A DNA stretch of 32,501 nucleotides from SIG565 sp045656145 (lineage in GTDB: Bacteria; Bacillota; Clostridia; Oscillospirales; Acutalibacteraceae): NCBI GenBank assembly GCA_045656145.1, contig JAZOQP010000022.1, positions 1-32,501 on the forward strand, read 5' to 3'. Under the pieces are notes generated by a model, which was not told where the DNA came from, searched no databases, and saw only the letters and a program-made list of their open reading frames with translations. Of the stretch, positions 1-6,970 are shown piece by piece (within the stretch, counting starts at the first letter, position 1; each line of letters begins with the position of its first letter). Position numbers and translations under genes: made by a program.

Positions 1-318
1 ACGAACCTTTTTGTTAAGAGAATAAGAATAATCTCTGGGCTTGGGTGCGTGAACTATACCACCGTGTCTCCACTGGGGAGCTCTGGTCGAACCCTGACGG
101 GCATGACCTGTACCCTTTTGTCTCCAAGGCTTTTTACCGCCACCGGAAACTTCTGTACGGGTTAAAGTGGACTGAGTGCCCTGACGCTGATTGCTGAGGT
201 AGTTTACAACTGCCATGTGCATAACAACTGCGTTCGGCTTAATACCGAAAATAGCATCGCTTAATGCGATTTCGCCGACATTCTTGCCGGTCATATCAAC
301 TACTGCTACGTTTGCCAT
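1..318 (-). CDS. rplD: 50S ribosomal protein L4 (partial, 3' end outside window)
   Basis: The first 106 codons of L4, a primary 23S rRNA-binding protein of the large subunit that lines the exit tunnel; in gamma-proteobacteria it also represses its own S10 operon. Reading from the ATG at 318, the protein opens MANVAVVDMTGK and has the family's Arg/Gly/Lys-rich loop (GGGKKPWRQKGTGHARQG) at about residues 61-78, the conserved tunnel extension. AAGGAG lies 9-10 nt upstream of the ATG. It follows rplC by 17 nt in the standard S10, L3, L4 order. The reading frame is open to the window edge, so the missing C-terminal half is a boundary effect and not a truncation. Confidence 0.96.
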   Translation of the reverse strand, partial: MANVAVVDMTGKNVGEIALSDAIFGIKPNAVVMHMAVVNYLSNQRQGTQSTLTRTEVSGGGKKPWRQKGTGHARQGSTRAPQWRHGGIVHAPKPRDYSYSLNKKVR

Positions 319-335
319 TTAAAACACTCCTTCCA

Positions 336-965
336 TTAAGCTTTAACGCTATCGAAAAGAACAACTATGCCGCCCTTGGGACCGGGAACGGCACCCTTAA
401 CAGCGATAATGTTATTTTCTGCGTCAACCTTTACAACACTTAAATTCTGAACTGTTACGCGTTCATTACCTAAATGTCCAGCCATCTTCTTGCCCTTGAA
501 TACACGAGCGGGGTCGATAACACCCAAAGAACCACCATGACGGTGAACCGGGCCGGTACCATGAGACTCTTTTAAGCGGCTGAAGTTCCAGCGCTTAATT
601 ACGCCTGCGTAACCCTTACCTTTTGAAGTACCGCGTACATCAACTGCATCGCCTTCTGCAAAGATGTCAGCTTTGATAAGATCGCCAACATTGAGTGCAG
701 ATGTGTCTTCAAGACGGAATTCGCGAAGTACCTTTTTAGGAGCTACATCGCCTTTTGCGAAATGGCCCTTCATAGGACCGTTTACCTTAGAAGCCTTCAA
801 ATCGCCGTAGCCAATCTGAACTGCTTCGTAACCGTCGTTTTCAACTGTTTTCTTTTGAGCAACAACACAGGGGCCTGCTTCAATAACAGTTACGGGAACA
901 ACGTTACCGTTTGCGTCAAAAAGCTGAGTCATACCAAGCTTTTTTCCAACAATTGCCTTTTTCAT
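336..965 (-). CDS. rplC: 50S ribosomal protein L3
   Basis: L3 is an early-assembly 23S rRNA-binding protein near the peptidyl transferase centre. The 209-aa length is normal for the family. The N terminus MKKAIVGKKLGMTQLFD is the L3 signature start, and GTSKGKGYAGVIKRWNF (about residues 113-128) followed by the Gly/His-rich SHGTGPVHRHGGSLG stretch is the conserved central extension. AAGGAGG sits 8 nt before the ATG at 965. It is the second gene of the S10 operon. The 71-nt gap from rpsJ is unusually long for this operon and contains a small hairpin, listed separately. Confidence 0.97.
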   Translation of the reverse strand: MKKAIVGKKLGMTQLFDANGNVVPVTVIEAGPCVVAQKKTVENDGYEAVQIGYGDLKASKVNGPMKGHFAKGDVAPKKVLREFRLEDTSALNVGDLIKADIFAEGDAVDVRGTSKGKGYAGVIKRWNFSRLKESHGTGPVHRHGGSLGVIDPARVFKGKKMAGHLGNERVTVQNLSVVKVDAENNIIAVKGAVPGPKGGIVVLFDSVKA

Positions 966-988
966 TATTTTTTCCTCCTTGGTTATTG

Positions 989-1004
989 GTTGGATTTCTC
1001 CAAC
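989..1004 (-). promoter_or_regulatory. GNRA-capped hairpin upstream of rplC
   Basis: On the minus strand GTTGGA-GAAA-TCCAAC forms a perfect 6-bp stem closed by a GAAA tetraloop, in the rpsJ-rplC spacer about 15 nt before the rplC Shine-Dalgarno. There is no T-tract after it, so it is not an intrinsic terminator. It could be an mRNA processing or stability element or a protein-binding hairpin. The function is inference; the fold is visible. Confidence 0.4.
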
Positions 1005-1036
1005 ATGACCACGCCTTATATATAGATGTATAGGAA

Positions 1037-1348
1037 TTAAAGCTTAATTTCTATCTCTACACCGGCGGGGAGCTCAAGACTTGTCAGAGCTTCAACAGTT
1101 TTGTTGGAAGGTCTGAGAATGTCGATAAGCCTTTTGTGAGTTCTTGTTTCGAACTGCTCACGGCTGTCCTTATACTTGTGAACAGCGCGTAGGATGGTTA
1201 CGATTTCTCTTTCGGTCGGTAGCGGTACCGGTCCCGAAACGCGTGCGCCTGTACGTTTAGCGGTTTCCACAATTTTCTCTGCGGACTGGTCTACAAGTGC
1301 GTGGTCGTAACCCTTGATTCTGATACGAATCTTCTCTTTTACTGCCAT
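1037..1348 (-). CDS. rpsJ: 30S ribosomal protein S10
   Basis: S10 is a small-subunit head protein and also NusE, the partner of NusB in antitermination. The 103-aa length is the family norm. The opening VKEKIRIRIKGYDHALVDQSAEKIVETAKRTGA and the C-terminal stretch with HKYKDSREQFE and HKRLIDI are the usual S10 signatures. AAGGAGG lies 9 nt before the ATG at 1348. It is the first gene of the operon, preceded by a 270-nt structured leader with its own promoter. Confidence 0.98.
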   Translation of the reverse strand: MAVKEKIRIRIKGYDHALVDQSAEKIVETAKRTGARVSGPVPLPTEREIVTILRAVHKYKDSREQFETRTHKRLIDILRPSNKTVEALTSLELPAGVEIEIKL

Positions 1349-1617
1349 AGATGTCGCCTCCTTAATTAGTTGGCGGGCAAAACTTACACCGCGCCGCGTG
1401 TTTCATCACGCCGCATTATAAAACCGGATTACTGGGGTTGCAGTAAAATCCGGGTACGGCAGCATTCTGCCGCTTCACTTTTAGGCTCGCAAGATGCCCT
1501 TAAGTGTGTGGTGCTTGTTTTCTTCGCCCGGTTTAAAATCGGACATACTCCGCGGAAATTTCCTAACTCGAGGTTAGCCACCTCCCGCATCAACGCATGA
1601 CAATACGCATAGCGTAC
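1349..1617 (-). promoter_or_regulatory. Structured 5' leader of the S10 ribosomal operon
   Basis: The stretch of about 390 nt between rpsJ and the next gene holds a promoter and a leader of roughly 270 nt, with no convincing gene. On the minus strand it contains at least two strong hairpins: CGGCAG-AATG-CTGCCG (1457-1472), and an 11-bp stem CCGGATT/AATCCGG plus ACTG/CAGT with a 2-nt bulge (1424-1453). The second is followed at once by TTTTATAA. A weaker GC-rich fold built on GCGTG/CACGC lies at about 1390-1413. A hairpin plus U-run before rpsJ resembles an attenuator. S10 operons of E. coli are known to be regulated by L4 at such a leader; that the same holds here is inference. Confidence 0.6.
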
Positions 1618-1623
1618 TTGGGT

Positions 1624-1652
1624 ATAATAACACACTTTGAAATAAAAATCAA
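1624..1652 (-). promoter_or_regulatory. Sigma-A-type promoter of the S10 operon
   Basis: TTGATT (-35, 1647-1652) and TATTAT (-10, 1624-1629) are separated by exactly 17 nt on the minus strand, inside an A/T-rich tract that forms a plausible UP-like region. The predicted start near 1617 gives the long leader described for rpsJ. Confidence 0.7.
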
Positions 1653-1738
1653 GTACTTTTTTCAAAAAAATTAAAAAAATTTTTAATAAATTTCAACATT
1701 TATTTTATTATTTATGATAAAATAGTATTGGTGATTAT

Positions 1739-2608
1739 ATGAGATTTATTAAAACTATTAACCCTATACATATATTAATGCTGACTATAGCGGGTATTAT
1801 TAATGCGGTGGGCGTTGTAATGTTCCTCTCCCCTGTTAATTTATATGATAGCGGAATTTCAGGAACATCAATGCTGCTTGATGCTATCACTTCTCTGCCG
1901 CTATCAATCTTCCTTTTAGCTTTAAATGTGCCGCTGTTTTTATACGGTCTTAAAAAACAAGGAGCGTTATTTACCTTTTACGCTATTTACACCGTTATTA
2001 TTTATTCGGTTACAGCATATCTGATTACCTATGTTTTACCCATAGATGTAAGCTTTATGTCTCCCATAGCAAAAGATGACCTCCTGCTTTGCGCTCTCTT
2101 TGGCGGCGTTATTTCAGGAATAGGAAGTGGCCTTGCTATCCGCTTTGGCGGCGCAATGGATGGCATTGAGGTTATGGCTGTAATCTTTGCAAAGCGCCTT
2201 GGCATTACGGTTGGCACCTTTGTTATGGTTTATAATGTTATTCTATATGTAATATGTGGCTTTATAATGGATAGTTGGATTTTACCGCTTTATTCAATTG
2301 TTGCTTATTTTGCCGCCCTAAAAATTGTTGACTTTATTGTTGAGGGTTTGGATAGGGCAAAATGCGCTATGATAATAACCAACTGTGAAGATGAAATTTC
2401 CAAAAAGCTAACCGAAACATTTGAAACAGGACTTACCAAAATAAAGGCCGAGGGTGGATATTCAGGGCATGAGAAAACCATGATTTATTTCGTTGTCAAT
2501 CGATTCCAAGTGGTAAGACTAAAAGAACTTGTTCACGAAATAGACCCCACAGCATATATAACCATCACAGAAGTTGCCGATGTTTTTATGGCAAACCAAG
2601 ACAAATAA
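1739..2608 (+). CDS. YitT family membrane protein (DUF161/DUF2179)
   Basis: A 289-aa integral membrane protein. About five to six hydrophobic helices cover roughly residues 10-205, starting with a segment rich in Gly/Ile (IAGIINAVGVVMFL) and including a GGVISGIGSGLAIRFGGAMDG stretch typical of YitT proteins. The soluble C-terminal domain (about 206-289; GGYSGHEKTMIYFVV, EIDPTAYITI) matches the DUF2179 pattern. Family members are widespread in Bacillota with no agreed function; transport has been suggested. GGTGA lies 6-7 nt before the ATG, a modest ribosome binding site. It stands alone: divergent from the S10 operon, convergent with thrS, and closed by its own terminator. Confidence 0.85.
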   Translation: MRFIKTINPIHILMLTIAGIINAVGVVMFLSPVNLYDSGISGTSMLLDAITSLPLSIFLLALNVPLFLYGLKKQGALFTFYAIYTVIIYSVTAYLITYVLPIDVSFMSPIAKDDLLLCALFGGVISGIGSGLAIRFGGAMDGIEVMAVIFAKRLGITVGTFVMVYNVILYVICGFIMDSWILPLYSIVAYFAALKIVDFIVEGLDRAKCAMIITNCEDEISKKLTETFETGLTKIKAEGGYSGHEKTMIYFVVNRFQVVRLKELVHEIDPTAYITITEVADVFMANQDK

Positions 2609-2610
2609 GA

Positions 2611-2638
2611 AACGCCCTGCTTTCTGCAGGGCGTTTTT
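2611..2638. terminator. Bidirectional intrinsic terminator (yitT-like gene / thrS)
   Basis: AACGCCCTGC-TTTCT-GCAGGGCGTT is a 10-bp perfect stem followed on plus by TTTTT. On the minus strand it is followed by TTTCTTATTT. It sits in the 38-nt gap between two convergent genes and can serve both. Confidence 0.85.
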
Positions 2639-2646
2639 ACTATACA

Positions 2647-4419
2647 TTATATATTAGTAACTCTATCCTTAATCTCGGTGTTAAGCATAGCCTTAAGCTC
2701 CGGAACTGTCATTGAAACAGTTTCATCGGTATCACGATTACGAACCGATACAACGCCGTTTTCAATTTCCTTAGCGCCTATAATAATCATATAAGGCACT
2801 CTAACTTCCTGACGAGCCTCGCGAATCTTATAACCGATTTTTTCGTTTCTATCATCAAGCTCTACTCTAACTCCAGCATTCTTTAGTTCATCATAAACAC
2901 TCTTTGCAAATGCGTGGTCGGTGCCGGGAAGGGTCATAACCCTTGCCTGAACGGGAGCAAGCCATGTTGGGAACTTGCCTGCGAAATGCTCGGTTAAGAT
3001 ACCAATAAAGCGCTCAATTGAGCCAAAGCATACGCGGTGAATCATAATTGGCTGCTGCTTTTGTCCGTTCTCATCGGTATATTCAAGGCCAAAATTAATC
3101 GGCATTTGGAAATCAAGCTGAATGGTGCCGCACTGCCAAGTTCTGCCAAGACTATCTTCTAGGTGGAAGTCAATCTTCGGGCCATAGAATGCGCCATCGC
3201 CCTCATTAATAACATAAGGAAGACCTAATTTTTCGAGAGCACCCTTTAATCCTTCGGTCGCTGCATCCCAATCGGCATCGCTTCCCATACTATCTTCAGG
3301 GCGGGTAGAAAGTTCAACCGAATACTTAAAGCCAAACTTCGAATAAACCTCATTAATAAGATTTACAACGCCAACTATTTCATCGGTAATCTGGTCTCTT
3401 CTCATAAAGATATGCGCATCATCCTGAGTAAAGCAACGAACACGGAAGAGTCCGTGAAGAGCGCCCTTTAACTCATGGCGATGAACGGTACCAAGTTCAC
3501 CTGCGCGAATGGGAAGTTCTCTATATGAATGAGGCTCGCTGGCATACACCATAACTCCACCGGGGCAGTTCATCGGCTTAATGCAATAGGTATCCTCATC
3601 AATGGTGGTTGAATACATATTATCTTTATAGTGATCCCAATGTCCGCTGGTTTCCCAAAGCTTGCGATTCATAATCATAGGAGTTGAAATTTCAACATAG
3701 TCTGCCTTACTGTGAATTTCGCGCCAATATTGTGTAAGTGCGTTTTTAATAACCATACCGCGCGGCAAGAAGAATGGGAATCCCGGACCCTCATCGCAAA
3801 GCATAAAGAGTTTCATCTCTTTGCCGATTTTTCTGTGGTCGCGGCGTTCAGCCTCTTCTAAGAGTTTTAAATAATCATCAAGCTCGGCTTGGGTACGGAA
3901 TGCAATACCGTTAATACGGGTAAGCATTTTATTATCCTTATCATTCTTCCAATAAGCGCCCGACTGCTGAGTGATTTTAAAAGCCTTAAGAGCCTTTGTA
4001 TAACAAATATGGGGGCCTGTGCACATATCAACATAATCGCCCTGAGTAAAGAAGCTGATTTCAGCATCGGGGTCTAGGTCGCCAATATGCTCAACCTTAT
4101 ATTTTGCGCCGCGCTCCTCCATAAACTTAACCGCATCCTCGCGGTTCATAATGCTCGGCTTAATCGGGATATTTTCCTTAACGATTTTGCGCATCTCATT
4201 TTCAATCTTGGCTAAATCCTCATCGGTAAGCTTAATATCTCCTAAATCAACATCATAATAAAAGCCCTTCTCGGTTGCAGGACCATATCCGAAATCAGCC
4301 TCAGGATAAAGGCGCTTGATTGCCTGAGCCATAATGTGCGCTGCCGAATGGCGAAGCACCTCAAGTTCCAACTCTTCAGGGCACTCGGTTACGGTTCCGT
4401 CTTTGTAAATAATCTTCAT
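2647..4419 (-). CDS. thrS: Threonine-tRNA ligase, lacking most of the TGS domain
   Basis: Charges tRNA-Thr. The start is the ATG at 4419 with GGAGG 6-7 nt upstream, giving 590 aa; the frame stays open upstream only because it reads through the T-box terminator. The N2 editing domain is present (HSAAH at 24-28, then MCTGPH). The catalytic core has motif 1 (STPMIMNRKLWETSGHW), motif 2 (TVHRHELKGALHGLFRVRCF), motif 3 (HRVCFGSIERFIG) and the zinc ligands Cys (KPMNCPG), His (DDAHIF) and His (IMIHR). A normal anticodon-binding domain follows (VELDDRNEKIGYKIREA). The family is usually near 640 aa. Here the protein passes from MKIIYKDGTVTE straight to the N2 domain, so about 50 residues of the N-terminal TGS domain are absent. 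Controlled by the T-box. Confidence 0.96.
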   Translation of the reverse strand: MKIIYKDGTVTECPEELELEVLRHSAAHIMAQAIKRLYPEADFGYGPATEKGFYYDVDLGDIKLTDEDLAKIENEMRKIVKENIPIKPSIMNREDAVKFMEERGAKYKVEHIGDLDPDAEISFFTQGDYVDMCTGPHICYTKALKAFKITQQSGAYWKNDKDNKMLTRINGIAFRTQAELDDYLKLLEEAERRDHRKIGKEMKLFMLCDEGPGFPFFLPRGMVIKNALTQYWREIHSKADYVEISTPMIMNRKLWETSGHWDHYKDNMYSTTIDEDTYCIKPMNCPGGVMVYASEPHSYRELPIRAGELGTVHRHELKGALHGLFRVRCFTQDDAHIFMRRDQITDEIVGVVNLINEVYSKFGFKYSVELSTRPEDSMGSDADWDAATEGLKGALEKLGLPYVINEGDGAFYGPKIDFHLEDSLGRTWQCGTIQLDFQMPINFGLEYTDENGQKQQPIMIHRVCFGSIERFIGILTEHFAGKFPTWLAPVQARVMTLPGTDHAFAKSVYDELKNAGVRVELDDRNEKIGYKIREARQEVRVPYMIIIGAKEIENGVVSVRNRDTDETVSMTVPELKAMLNTEIKDRVTNI

Positions 4420-4434
4420 AATATTCCTCCAAAT

Positions 4435-4467
4435 AAAAAACGTCCCTTGTTTTAAAAACAAGGGACG
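4435..4467 (-). terminator. T-box-controlled terminator
   Basis: A 13-bp stem of CGTCCCTTGTTTT with its complement and a very short loop, followed by TTTTTT on the minus strand, ends 15 nt before the thrS ATG. It competes with the antiterminator formed by the T-box core. Confidence 0.95.
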
Positions 4468-4663
4468 AAATAATTTCCGCGGTTCCACCCAAATTATACA
4501 TTATATATAATGTATCACTCTTCTCCTTTAACGCAGGAATTACGTTTCGGTTCGCCGAACACTCCGGGGTGGTCTTCATTTTAAACTCCCTTAGCGGCTC
4601 ACACCAAATGCCGCATTCTCTGAAAGGTAAAAATAAAACTACTCTTCCCATCAACGCTTTTAC
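4435..4663 (-). promoter_or_regulatory. Threonine T-box riboswitch upstream of thrS
   Basis: A tRNA-sensing leader that attenuates thrS unless uncharged tRNA-Thr is bound. Visible parts on the minus strand in order: stem I with an AGAGTAG S-turn-like segment; the apical stem-loop GCGGC/GCCGC around TTTGGTGTGA (about 4594-4614); a specifier region GAAG-ACC-ACC (ACC is a threonine codon, about 4568-4573); a perfect 20-nt AT-rich palindrome (4496-4515, stem III); the T-box core TGGAACCGCGG (4477-4487), whose central bases pair with the tRNA acceptor end; then the terminator. The order and motifs match the known class. The exact specifier register (first or second ACC) is inference. Confidence 0.95.
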
Positions 4664-4669
4664 AATCTA

Positions 4670-4697
4670 ATTATAACATTAAGACAAAAAAAGTCAA
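4670..4697 (-). promoter_or_regulatory. Promoter of the thrS T-box transcript
   Basis: TTGACT (4692-4697) and a consensus TATAAT (4670-4675) with a 16-nt spacer. The -35 box lies only 4 nt past the araC stop codon. No clear terminator separates the two genes, so readthrough from araC would also pass the T-box. Confidence 0.8.
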
Positions 4698-4701
4698 GCA
4701 G

Positions 4702-5514
4702 TTATTTTATAAAAGTCTTTCGGTATTCGCTCGGAGAAATATTGCAACTTTTCTTAAATAATCTTGAAAAATAGGCTACATCATTTATACCAATTAATCG
4801 CGAAATTTCCTCTACCGATAAATCGGTGCTTGACAAATACTGCATCGCTTTATTCATCTTCATTCCTATAAAATAAGTGAGCGGCGGAAGGCCAAATTCC
4901 TTTTTAAATTTTCTTATGAAATATGTAGGCTCCATATAAACAATCGCCGATAAATCTTCAACCCTTACCTGCTCGCTTAAATGCTCCTCCATATATTTAA
5001 CAACATCGCGGAAGAAGGCTCTCCCCCCTGCTGAATGTTCCTGCCTTTTTTTGCAATAAATATTTATAATATTAAGAATGTTGCCACAAAATGAAATATC
5101 GTATAATGGGTTTTTATTAAACTCCGCTCTATATGATTTTTCAAAAAGCGCGCTCATTTCTTTTTTATCATCAATGTTAACAACATAGTCTCCATCAGTC
5201 AAGCCAAAAAGTTTCATTAAATTTTCTCCGCCAACAGTAGCCGAAAAGGAAATTTCATAAAGCGCAAACGTTTCGGAAACCTGAGTGTAGGCTCGCATTT
5301 TACCCTTTGGTAAAAAGGCCAACTGCCCCGCTTTTATAACCGAATACTCCGAATCAACCCTTATATAGCATTCTCCCTCTAATACCCAAAAGAAAACATC
5401 ATTATCTCCCATATGACCTACAGCATCGCCCTTCCAAAGCATTGGCGGAACGTAAACCGCTGTGTATATCGGCACTATGTTGATTCCCTCGGTTTTTATA
5501 AGATTATAACTCAT
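4702..5514 (-). CDS. AraC family transcriptional regulator
   Basis: A 270-aa regulator. The N-terminal half (about 1-145) is a cupin-like effector domain (GDNDVFFWVLEGECYIRV, FLPKGKMRAYT). The last 100 residues are the paired helix-turn-helix of AraC/XylS proteins (VRVEDLSAIVYMEPTYFIRKFKKEFG, then LSVEEISRLIGINDVAYFSRLFKK and SPSEYRK). The ATG at 5514 is chosen because AAGGAG lies 6 nt before it; an in-frame TTG 30 nt further upstream has no such site. It is divergent from the Gfo/Idh-nagA-nagB operon, which it most likely controls in response to an amino sugar or derivative. The ligand is unknown, and the target assignment is from position only. Confidence 0.93.
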   Translation of the reverse strand: MSYNLIKTEGINIVPIYTAVYVPPMLWKGDAVGHMGDNDVFFWVLEGECYIRVDSEYSVIKAGQLAFLPKGKMRAYTQVSETFALYEISFSATVGGENLMKLFGLTDGDYVVNIDDKKEMSALFEKSYRAEFNKNPLYDISFCGNILNIINIYCKKRQEHSAGGRAFFRDVVKYMEEHLSEQVRVEDLSAIVYMEPTYFIRKFKKEFGLPPLTYFIGMKMNKAMQYLSSTDLSVEEISRLIGINDVAYFSRLFKKSCNISPSEYRKTFIK

Positions 5515-5529
5515 TTTGTTCTCCTTTTG

Positions 5530-5554
5530 TTCAAAATAGTTCAATCACATTCAA
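5530..5554. repeat. Three TTCAA direct repeats at 10-bp spacing in the araC leader
   Basis: TTCAA occurs at 5530, 5540 and 5550, one DNA turn apart; the first and third copies extend to TTCAAAATA. The array ends a few bases upstream of the araC ribosome binding site. AraC-type proteins often bind direct repeats phased by helical turns, so this could be an autoregulatory site. The AT-rich context makes chance similarity possible. Confidence 0.35.
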
Positions 5555-5647
5555 AATAATGCAAAAACGTATTGTTTTAAGCGTTTTTTAGGCATTTCAA
5601 ATGTCAAAATCGTACAAAATTTATCATTTTCTTCTATTTACTTTACT

Positions 5648-5676
5648 ATGTTACTATAATATAATAAAATTGTCAA
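5648..5676 (-). promoter_or_regulatory. Candidate promoter of the araC-type gene
   Basis: A consensus TTGACA (5671-5676) with TAACAT (5648-5653) 17 nt downstream on the minus strand. It predicts a leader of about 125 nt before the ATG at 5514. The -35 box lies inside the inverted repeat at 5670-5690. On the plus strand a TATAAT at 5655-5660 could serve the nag operon, but it has only a poor -35 (TTCTAT, 5632-5637). Confidence 0.5.
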
Positions 5677-5690
5677 TTAAATATTGATAA
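5670..5690. promoter_or_regulatory. Operator-like inverted repeat between araC and the nag operon
   Basis: TTGTCAAT (5670-5677) and ATTGATAA (5683-5690) form an 8-5-8 dyad with one mismatch. It covers the -35 of the araC-type gene and lies 27-47 nt upstream of the oxidoreductase ATG. Its position suits a site that affects both divergent units. The binding protein is not known. Confidence 0.4.
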
Positions 5691-5716
5691 TTACCTTTTG
5701 AAAGGATGTCCTATTT

Positions 5717-6970
5717 ATGAAAAAGTATGTTTTGGTTGGCTGTGGAATTCGCGGCGTAGCAGCATACGCATTACCACTTGTAGAAAATTATAAGGATTGC
5801 GGTATGTTGGTTGGCGCTTATGACACAAATAAAAAAAGAGCCGAAAAGGTAAGCAAATATGTAGGTATAGAAGTGCCGGCTTTTGATGATTTCGATGAAA
5901 TGATTAAGGCTGTTAAACCCGATACCGTTATTATTGCAACAAGAGACTGCGACCATGATGGTTACATTATTCGCTCTCTCCACCACGGCTGCGATGTTAT
6001 TTGCGAAAAGCCTGTTACCACCGATTTTGAAAAAGCTCAGGCAATTAAAAAGGCTACCGAAGAAACAGGCAAGGAAGTAAGAGTTACCTTCAATGTTCGT
6101 TACAGCCCCTTCTTTATGAGGGTTAAAGAGCTTGTTGCAAGCGGTGTTATCGGTGATGTTTTAAGCGTTCATTTTGAATGGTTGCTTGATACTGTACACG
6201 GTGCCGATTATTTCAGACGTTGGCATAGACAAAGAAAAAATTCAGGTTCTTTGCTTGTACATAAATCAACCCACCACTTTGATGCTGTTAACTGGCTACT
6301 TGAAGAAGACCCGATTGCCGTTAACGCTTTCGGCACACGCCGTTTCTATGGCCCCACAAGAGAGGAGCGCTCTGAGCGTTGCCTTACCTGTCCGCATAAA
6401 CATACTTGTGAATTCTATTGGGATATTAACACTGTAGAAGAAGCAGGCAGAGATTATTCCGATATGTATATTGGCTGTGAGGATGAGGATGGATACATTC
6501 GAGATGCTTGTGTTTTCTCGGAAGAAATCGATATTGAAGATAGCATTTGCGTTAATGTTAATTACTCGGGCGGAGCCGTAATGACCTACTCATTAACAAC
6601 CCACTCCCCCTATGAAGGCGTAAACCTTATTCTTAATGGTACCCTCGGCAGAATGGAAATTATCAGCCGCGAAAAACGCAGAAATTACTTCGACACTCCC
6701 GATGAAGAAATTCGCATTTATAACCGCAAGGGCGAACTCATTCGTTACTCCTTCCCTGATAGAAGTGCCGATCATCACGGTGGTGCTGATAACAATCTTC
6801 TTGATAATCTATACCGTGGCGCAACAGAAGATCCGCTTAACCAAATGGCAGGCCTTAGAGCAGGACTTATGTCGATAGGTGTTGGCGCGGCAGCCAATAT
6901 CTCGATGAGCGAAGGCAGACAGGTTAAACTCAGCGAATTTTATGAGGAATTAAAGAAGTATGACAAATAA
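5717..6970 (+). CDS. Gfo/Idh/MocA family oxidoreductase with a cysteine-bearing insert
   Basis: A 417-aa NAD(P)-dependent sugar-type oxidoreductase. The N-terminal Rossmann fold (VLVGCGIRGVAA at 5-16; ATRDCDHD) is followed by the EKP motif (about 97-99), whose lysine is catalytic in this family, and by HKSTHHFDAVNWL, which carries the usual Asp/His pair. An insert at about residues 215-260 carries CLTCPHKHTC plus two further Cys (IGC, DAC). The C-terminal sheet domain (NGTLGRMEI) is normal. AAAGGA lies about 11 nt before the ATG. It overlaps nagA by 11 nt, so it is translationally linked to amino-sugar catabolism; a hydroxyl oxidation or NAD-assisted elimination on an N-acetylated sugar is possible. 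The substrate cannot be read from the sequence. Confidence 0.9.
   Translation: MKKYVLVGCGIRGVAAYALPLVENYKDCGMLVGAYDTNKKRAEKVSKYVGIEVPAFDDFDEMIKAVKPDTVIIATRDCDHDGYIIRSLHHGCDVICEKPVTTDFEKAQAIKKATEETGKEVRVTFNVRYSPFFMRVKELVASGVIGDVLSVHFEWLLDTVHGADYFRRWHRQRKNSGSLLVHKSTHHFDAVNWLLEEDPIAVNAFGTRRFYGPTREERSERCLTCPHKHTCEFYWDINTVEEAGRDYSDMYIGCEDEDGYIRDACVFSEEIDIEDSICVNVNYSGGAVMTYSLTTHSPYEGVNLILNGTLGRMEIISREKRRNYFDTPDEEIRIYNRKGELIRYSFPDRSADHHGGADNNLLDNLYRGATEDPLNQMAGLRAGLMSIGVGAAANISMSEGRQVKLSEFYEELKKYDK

Noticed and set aside
1429..1665. A 78-codon minus-strand frame (and a 76-codon plus-strand frame at 1370-1600) in the S10 leader
   Set aside because: They overlap strong hairpins and the promoter, lack ribosome binding sites and have no recognisable domain. 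The leader is better explained as regulatory RNA.
4376..4654. A 92-codon frame across the T-box leader
   Set aside because: It covers the specifier region, the T-box core and the terminator and has no credible start; the conserved RNA motifs explain the sequence.
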